42,537 nt of DNA from a virus, in the IMG/VR virus record IMGVR_UViG_3300048834_000471, positions 1 to 42,537 of that record; one strand, 5' to 3'. Each line of letters begins with the position of its first letter. The first letter of the stretch is position 1. The notes under the pieces are model-generated. The model ran no database searches and was not told the origin of the DNA. It saw nothing but the letters and a program-made list of their open reading frames with translations. Made by a program: the position numbers and the translations under genes. Positions 38,898 to 42,537 of this stretch are shown in pieces.

Positions 38898-39299
38898 ATG
38901 GGCGATATCCGTAAGCAAAAGTTCGCAACCCTTTTCGACGGCGACGAGATCGACGGCAAACGCTATCCGATCGACGCCGTTGTTACGGGTCTCGACCTCC
39001 TGACCGCCGCCTTTTTGCAGGAACAAGGCCGTATCGAAGCCGTAAGCGACGAGCGCGCTAAGATATTGGAAAAGAACCTCGCCGATAAGGAAGCCGAGGA
39101 GGAGGCGAAAGCCAAGGTCGAGAAGGAAGCTCAGGAAAAGGCAGACGCCGAGGCAAAGGCTGAGGAAGAAGCTAAGGCCGCGGCCGAGAAGGAAGCCAAG
39201 GCGAAAGCCGAGGAGGAGGCGAAAGCCAAGGTCGGGGACGTTTCTGCAAACAGCGGAAATCAGACGCCGCCTCCCCCGCCGGCGGCGACCAAGCCGTAA
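38898..39299 (+). CDS. Capsid-associated protein with long Ala/Glu/Lys helix
   Basis: 133 aa, preceded by AAGGGAGCCTGAGCA. The N-terminal 50 residues are ordinary; residues about 65-110 are an uninterrupted helix of Lys, Glu and Ala (EEEAKAKVEKEAQEKADAEA), encoded by internally repetitive DNA. The end is proline-rich (TPPPPPAATK). Function unknown; possibly a linker or a structural spacer of the head. Confidence 0.65.
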   Translation: MGDIRKQKFATLFDGDEIDGKRYPIDAVVTGLDLLTAAFLQEQGRIEAVSDERAKILEKNLADKEAEEEAKAKVEKEAQEKADAEAKAEEEAKAAAEKEAKAKAEEEAKAKVGDVSANSGNQTPPPPPAATKP

Positions 39300-39322
39300 C
39301 GGCTCAGGCATAAAGACAAAGG

Positions 39323-39357
39323 AGGCGCTCTCGGCTATGGTCGAGGGCGCCTTTTTC
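39323..39357 (+). terminator. Rho-independent terminator after the capsid genes
   Basis: AGGCGCTCTCGG (39323-39334) pairs with TCGAGGGCGCCT (39340-39351) through 12 pairs including two G-U, followed by TTTTTCTT. It would reduce read-through from the capsid genes into the head-tail joining genes and so set their relative amounts. Confidence 0.85.
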
Positions 39358-39373
39358 TTATGGAGTTGCGAGC

Positions 39374-39844
39374 ATGGCCTATTTGACCGATACCGAATAT
39401 CTCAACCGATACGGAAACGCGGAAACTATCCGCTTGACCGACGAGAATCGCTCCGGCGCGGTTGACACTCAAAAGCTCGAGAATGCCATTGCGGACGCCT
39501 CGGACATTGCCGACTCCTATCTCGGGAAACGCTATGTCGTTCCCGTCCTCTCTCCTCCGGCGCTTCTCAAGCATGTTGTCGCCGCTCTTGCTCGCGAGAT
39601 TCTGCATACGTCGCGACCGATCGAGGCGGTTACGAACGAGGCGAATCGGGCAAGGCATCAACTCGAGCTCATATCGAAAGGAACTATTGTTTTGCCGGTT
39701 CCCGAGAACGCGACGCCGCCGACCGAGACCGGCTCTTTCTCGTCCGCCTCCTCCGGCGATGGAACGGCTCCCGTTTTTACCGAGGCGGCGCTTTCCGGCT
39801 TCGATATCAATACCGGTTATCCTAATTCGGCTTGGAAAGCCTGA
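39374..39844 (+). CDS. Head completion protein, Mu gp36-like (DUF1320)
   Basis: 156 aa, preceded by TGGAGTTGCGAGC. The pattern YLTDTEYLNRYGNAETIRLT, then ADASDIADSYLGKRYVVPV and LLKHVVAALAREIL, is diagnostic of the DUF1320/gp36 family, which forms the connector between portal and tail. The C-terminal 50 residues are Ser/Thr-rich and probably flexible. Confidence 0.87.
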   Translation: MAYLTDTEYLNRYGNAETIRLTDENRSGAVDTQKLENAIADASDIADSYLGKRYVVPVLSPPALLKHVVAALAREILHTSRPIEAVTNEANRARHQLELISKGTIVLPVPENATPPTETGSFSSASSGDGTAPVFTEAALSGFDINTGYPNSAWKA

Positions 39845-39847
39845 GCC

Positions 39848-40393
39848 TTGCGCGCTCCTGTTCATATTCAGATCAAGGGGCTCGAGGGTGCGCGGAGATT
39901 GTTTGCCAAGGTTCGTGAGCTTGGCGAGGACCCTCAAGAGCTTTTGCACATTGCCGGCGCGGTTCTCGAGGCATCGGTCCGGGCAAGGTTTGACAATGGT
40001 CGGGGACCGTTCGGCGTTCCTTGGCCAGTCTCTAGGCGCGCGGCGCGCGACGGAGGAAAGACGCTGGTCGATACCGGCGGCCTCGAGGGTTCTATCCGAC
40101 ATGAGGTTCGACCAGGCGTTCTCGAGATCGGGGTCGACGCTTTGACCGAAAGCGCCAAGCATGCGAAATCGCATCAATTCGGGGTGAATGAAACGGTTAC
40201 GGTCTCGGCCCATAGCAGAACGATAAACGAGGCGTTCGGCGTTCCATTGCCCGGACCTTTAACAATCAATGTCCGGAATCACTCTCGCGCTATGCAAATC
40301 CCGGCGCGGCCTTTTTTGGGAGTCGACGACGACGATCGCCGCGACGTAAAAGAGGCGTGGCGCGACCATCTAAGGACCCTTTTCAATGGCTGA
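39848..40393 (+). CDS. Virion morphogenesis protein, Mu gpG-like
   Basis: 181 aa from a TTG start 3 nt after the gp36 stop. It contains LLHIAGAVLEASVRARFDNG and PWPVSRRAARDGGKTLVDTG, then HQFG and IPARPFLGVDDDD near the end, all hallmarks of the phage_tail_S/gpG family. It takes part in joining tails to heads or completing the tail top. Overlaps gp37 by 8 nt. Confidence 0.85.
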   Translation: MRAPVHIQIKGLEGARRLFAKVRELGEDPQELLHIAGAVLEASVRARFDNGRGPFGVPWPVSRRAARDGGKTLVDTGGLEGSIRHEVRPGVLEIGVDALTESAKHAKSHQFGVNETVTVSAHSRTINEAFGVPLPGPLTINVRNHSRAMQIPARPFLGVDDDDRRDVKEAWRDHLRTLFNG

Positions 40394-40829
40394 CCCTTTA
40401 TCCCTTTCCGGCGTAGATCTTGCCGAGGTTCGAGACCGGTTAACGCAGCTCGACTTTTTCCTGAGTGTGACGGATATCCAAGCCGCGACGCAAGTTATCG
40501 AGGGGAATCTTTCCTTTACCCCGCCGGCGGCCTTTGTCTCGATACCGAACGAGACTTTCGAGCCGAACCGATACGCGGCCGGAGGGCATGGCCAAAGGGG
40601 GATAGTGACTATCTCGGTCCTTTACTGCATACCGTCGCAAAGGGCGGCCGACGACGTCTCGGACGAGGTCGAGCAAGCAAAGCGCGCGGTTCGGGATATT
40701 CTCAAGGCTTGGACCCCGAAAGGCGCGGGAAAGCCGCTCGACCTTTACCGATACGCTATCCGGCTCAACTCAGACGGCCTTATCTGGCCTGAGTGGCTTT
40801 TTCGGACAAGTTACGATCTCGTCTCCTAA
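40386..40829 (+). CDS. Tail terminator-like protein, Mu gp37-like (DUF1834)
   Basis: 147 aa. Size, order after gp36 and gpG, and the central beta strands (PPAAFVSIPNETFEPNRYAA; RGIVTISVLYCIPSQRAADD) followed by an acidic helix match DUF1834 proteins. These cap the tail tube and set the neck end. The stop codon is followed at once by the conserved promoter element. Confidence 0.75.
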   Translation: MADPLSLSGVDLAEVRDRLTQLDFFLSVTDIQAATQVIEGNLSFTPPAAFVSIPNETFEPNRYAAGGHGQRGIVTISVLYCIPSQRAADDVSDEVEQAKRAVRDILKAWTPKGAGKPLDLYRYAIRLNSDGLIWPEWLFRTSYDLVS

Positions 40830-40898
40830 TCGTTCAGCATTGCCGCCAAATTTGGCGCTCTCTATTCTCGTCGAGACATTTTCCGAGGAGTTTAGATC
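40830..40898 (+). promoter_or_regulatory. Tail operon promoter with conserved 17-bp element
   Basis: TCGTTCAGCATTGCCGC (40830-40846) ends in the -35-like TTGCCG (40840-40845). After 17 nt comes TATTCT (40863-40868). The spacer contains the perfect palindrome CGCCAAATTTGGCG (40844-40857). A ribosome site (CGAGGAG) precedes the ATG at 40899. The element is shared with 36493, suggesting a common activator for head and tail genes. Confidence 0.65.
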
Positions 40899-41225
40899 AT
40901 GGCGCGAGCAAAGGTTACGACTGAGACCGAAAGCGTTGTCGAGGAGCGGTTCCCAGGCATCGCAACGGAGGGCGCGAGCGGTTATCCGCATAATCACCGC
41001 CTCCGCGCCGAGGCCTTTGTCGCGGACGGTATCGAGACCGACCCCGACGGATTAATTTCCGACGAGCTGATCGCCGATACTCGCGCGCGGCTCGAGGCCG
41101 AGGCCGCCGCGCCGATTGCCAGCGAAACCGAAACCGCCGACGATACCGGCGGCGACGAAACTGAAACCGAAACCGAAACCGCCGACGAGCCGAACGACCA
41201 AGCGGTCGACGGCGTGACGGCATAA
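40899..41225 (+). CDS. Hypothetical acidic protein before the tail tube gene
   Basis: 108 aa, preceded by CCGAGGAGTTTAGATC. A folded-looking N-terminal half (RFPGIATEGASGYPHNHRLR) is followed by a repetitive Glu/Thr tail (ETETADDTGGDETETETETA) encoded by tandem GAAACC units. Position in the neck/tail block suggests a structural or assembly role. Confidence 0.6.
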   Translation: MARAKVTTETESVVEERFPGIATEGASGYPHNHRLRAEAFVADGIETDPDGLISDELIADTRARLEAEAAAPIASETETADDTGGDETETETETADEPNDQAVDGVTA

Positions 41226-41241
41226 GAGGAGATTTTCCGAA

Positions 41242-42180
41242 ATGCCTAAGTCATGGGATAAAAAGGTTATCCTCCTTAAGGAGGAAGTAACCGAGGGAAC
41301 CGATTCGACCCCGACCACAGCAGCGAACGCGCTTCGCGTTTTGAATTATCAGCCTACTTTCATGGACGCCGATCAAAAGGTCCGGAATATCGAAAAGGCG
41401 TTTTTCGGCGCGGACCCGGTCCTTATGGCCTCGATCAAGCGTGGCGCGTCGTTCGACATGGAAATGCACGGCGCCGGAGCGGCGGGAACCGTTGCTCAGT
41501 GGCAAAAGGCTCTCGAATATGCAGGCTTTGCCGCCGCCTCGGTTTCGGCCGGCGTATCGGCAACCTCGACCCCGACCTCGACCGTTAAGTCGGCGACGCA
41601 TTGGGGTTATTTGGACAATCTCCTCCTCAAATCCATCGGTTGCCGGATGAATGTCGGCTTTACGATCGAGGACGACGAGTTCCCGATTTTCAACTGTTCA
41701 CTACTCGGTCGCGCTCCGACGAACCTTGCCGAGGAAGCGACCCCCGGCGCGGTCACGCTTTCCGGCATTACCGACCCGGTTATCGCGTCGTCGGAGAATA
41801 CGACGTTCACGCTCGACACTTTCGCTTTGCCGTTGCGGCGAATTGCGCTGAACGCGAATGTCGATCTCCAATATCGCTCGCTTATCGGTCCTCAGGACAA
41901 GGTCGCTTATCGCGAACGCTCTTGGTCGGGACAGATTGTCGCCGAGCTGCCCGACCTTACCTCGAAAAACTATTTCTCGATGATTCGACCCGGAACGACA
42001 ATGGTCGCGGACATTGTTCACGGCACGGTCGCGGGGAATATCGTCGAGATCGACATTCCGAAAATTCAGATCTCCGGCAATGTCGAGCTCTCCGAGGAGC
42101 AAGGTATCGTCATGATGACAATACCGGTGACAGCTCTCCCGAACGCTGGTAACGACGAGATCGTCTTTATCAGCAAATAG
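41242..42180 (+). CDS. Major tail tube protein
   Basis: 312 aa, preceded by AGAGGAGATTTTCCGA. The beta-rich sequence (ALRVLNYQPTFMDADQKVRN; ASFDMEMHGAGAAGTVAQWQ) with a late beta domain (IDIPKIQISGNVELSEEQGI) matches the tail tube proteins that stack as hexameric rings around the tape measure. It directly precedes the chaperone gene, as in siphophage tail operons. Confidence 0.8.
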   Translation: MPKSWDKKVILLKEEVTEGTDSTPTTAANALRVLNYQPTFMDADQKVRNIEKAFFGADPVLMASIKRGASFDMEMHGAGAAGTVAQWQKALEYAGFAAASVSAGVSATSTPTSTVKSATHWGYLDNLLLKSIGCRMNVGFTIEDDEFPIFNCSLLGRAPTNLAEEATPGAVTLSGITDPVIASSENTTFTLDTFALPLRRIALNANVDLQYRSLIGPQDKVAYRERSWSGQIVAELPDLTSKNYFSMIRPGTTMVADIVHGTVAGNIVEIDIPKIQISGNVELSEEQGIVMMTIPVTALPNAGNDEIVFISK

Positions 42181-42190
42181 GAGAAATCTC

Positions 42191-42537
42191 ATGTTTGACC
42201 TCGCCGACCGGCCCCTCGTTTGGATTCCGGTAAAGTGGACCGTTTTACGACCAGGCGAGGGAGACAAAGAGGAAGCGGTCGAGACCGAGGTCTCGATCAA
42301 GATCGAGGTCGAACTTAAGGACCGCGACGATATCGCGGAGCTCTCCGTTAAAATGTTCGGCCTCGACGCTGAGGAAAAACCCGAGGCGTCGATTGCCGAC
42401 CAGCTCAAGGAAGCGAAAAAAGGTCGGGAGAAAGAGGTCGAGTTGTTTATGCAGCTCGTCACGAACTGGAAAGGCGTCAAGAAATCCGGCGTCGAGCAAG
42501 AGTTCAATGCCGAAAATGTCCGCGTAATGCTCGGCGT
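42191..42537 (+). CDS. Tail assembly chaperone-like protein (3' end cut by window)
   Basis: 115 codons visible from the ATG after TAGGAGAAATCTC; open to the right edge. Compact beta start (FDLADRPLVWIPVKWTVLRP) and a charged helical part (DQLKEAKKGREKEVELFMQL). In siphophages the gene between tail tube and tape measure encodes the assembly chaperone, often with a frameshifted longer product whose slip site would lie beyond this edge. Confidence 0.65.
   Translation, partial: MFDLADRPLVWIPVKWTVLRPGEGDKEEAVETEVSIKIEVELKDRDDIAELSVKMFGLDAEEKPEASIADQLKEAKKGREKEVELFMQLVTNWKGVKKSGVEQEFNAENVRVMLG

Noticed and set aside
37640-38959. 439-codon - strand frame antisense to the decoration and capsid genes
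   Set aside because: Third-position GC bias makes long antisense frames; the + strand genes are clearly conserved families with strong ribosome sites.
1-42537. Integrase, transposase, tRNA genes, CRISPR array
   Set aside because: Looked for typical motifs or cloverleaf/repeat patterns by eye and saw none; Mu-like head genes alone do not imply transposition.
1-42537. Terminal redundancy between window ends
   Set aside because: The first and last bases do not match; the ends simply fall within two tail genes.

Overview
The window is almost entirely one tailed bacteriophage genome with siphovirus morphology and Mu-like head genes. Estimated GC is about 60%, and codon use (CTC, GTC, TCG, GAG), the CarPH-isopro-type regulator and the SMC-like ATPase/nuclease/ATPase recombination set suggest an alphaproteobacterial host. 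The host is an inference. I see no integrase, transposase, tRNA, CRISPR array or insertion sequence. The left edge lies inside the tape-measure gene and the right edge inside the gene expected just before it (tail assembly chaperone). The window therefore looks like a nearly complete genome opened within the tail operon.

Layout on the + strand: tape measure, tail hub, fibre and tail-tip genes (1-8197), then a lysis region with small membrane proteins, an M15 endolysin and a lipoprotein (8197-10442). A convergent terminator region follows. The - strand operon 16694->10257 carries an SMC/RecF-like ATPase, a PD-(D/E)XK nuclease, a RecA/Sak4-like ATPase, a Dam-type methylase cassette and zinc-binding/HNH proteins. 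It diverges from a + strand early/replication operon (16832-23512). That operon holds an HTH regulator, an adenine methylase, an acyl-carrier-protein-like protein, a RusA resolvase, a DUF1376 replication protein with an iteron-like origin inside its coding sequence, a nuclease and a Mor-like activator. It runs into the packaging and head genes terS, terL, a DUF935 portal fused to a 2H-phosphoesterase domain, gpF and head/tail fibres (23509-31612).

A - strand cargo operon (36393->32695) with nine tightly coupled genes interrupts the virion genes. It carries a cytosine-C5 methylase, an RNase HI and several tiny membrane proteins, and is followed by two more - strand genes (32436->31685). Virion genes resume at 36538 with protease/scaffold, decoration protein, major capsid, gp36, gpG, gp37 and tail tube, and run off the right edge.

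Two regulatory signatures link the modules. One is a 17-bp palindrome, TTACGC-N5-GCGTAA, in both divergent control regions (16733, 36428, 36461). The other is a 17-bp element, TCGTTCAGCATTGCCGC, upstream of two virion promoters (36493, 40830). Other points of interest are the portal-phosphoesterase fusion (Acb1-like), the phage-borne ACP, the inverted-repeat-flanked dam cassette, an out-of-frame gene at 22.4 kb and several genes of 35-42 codons. All function calls rest on reading motifs by eye; no database search was run.
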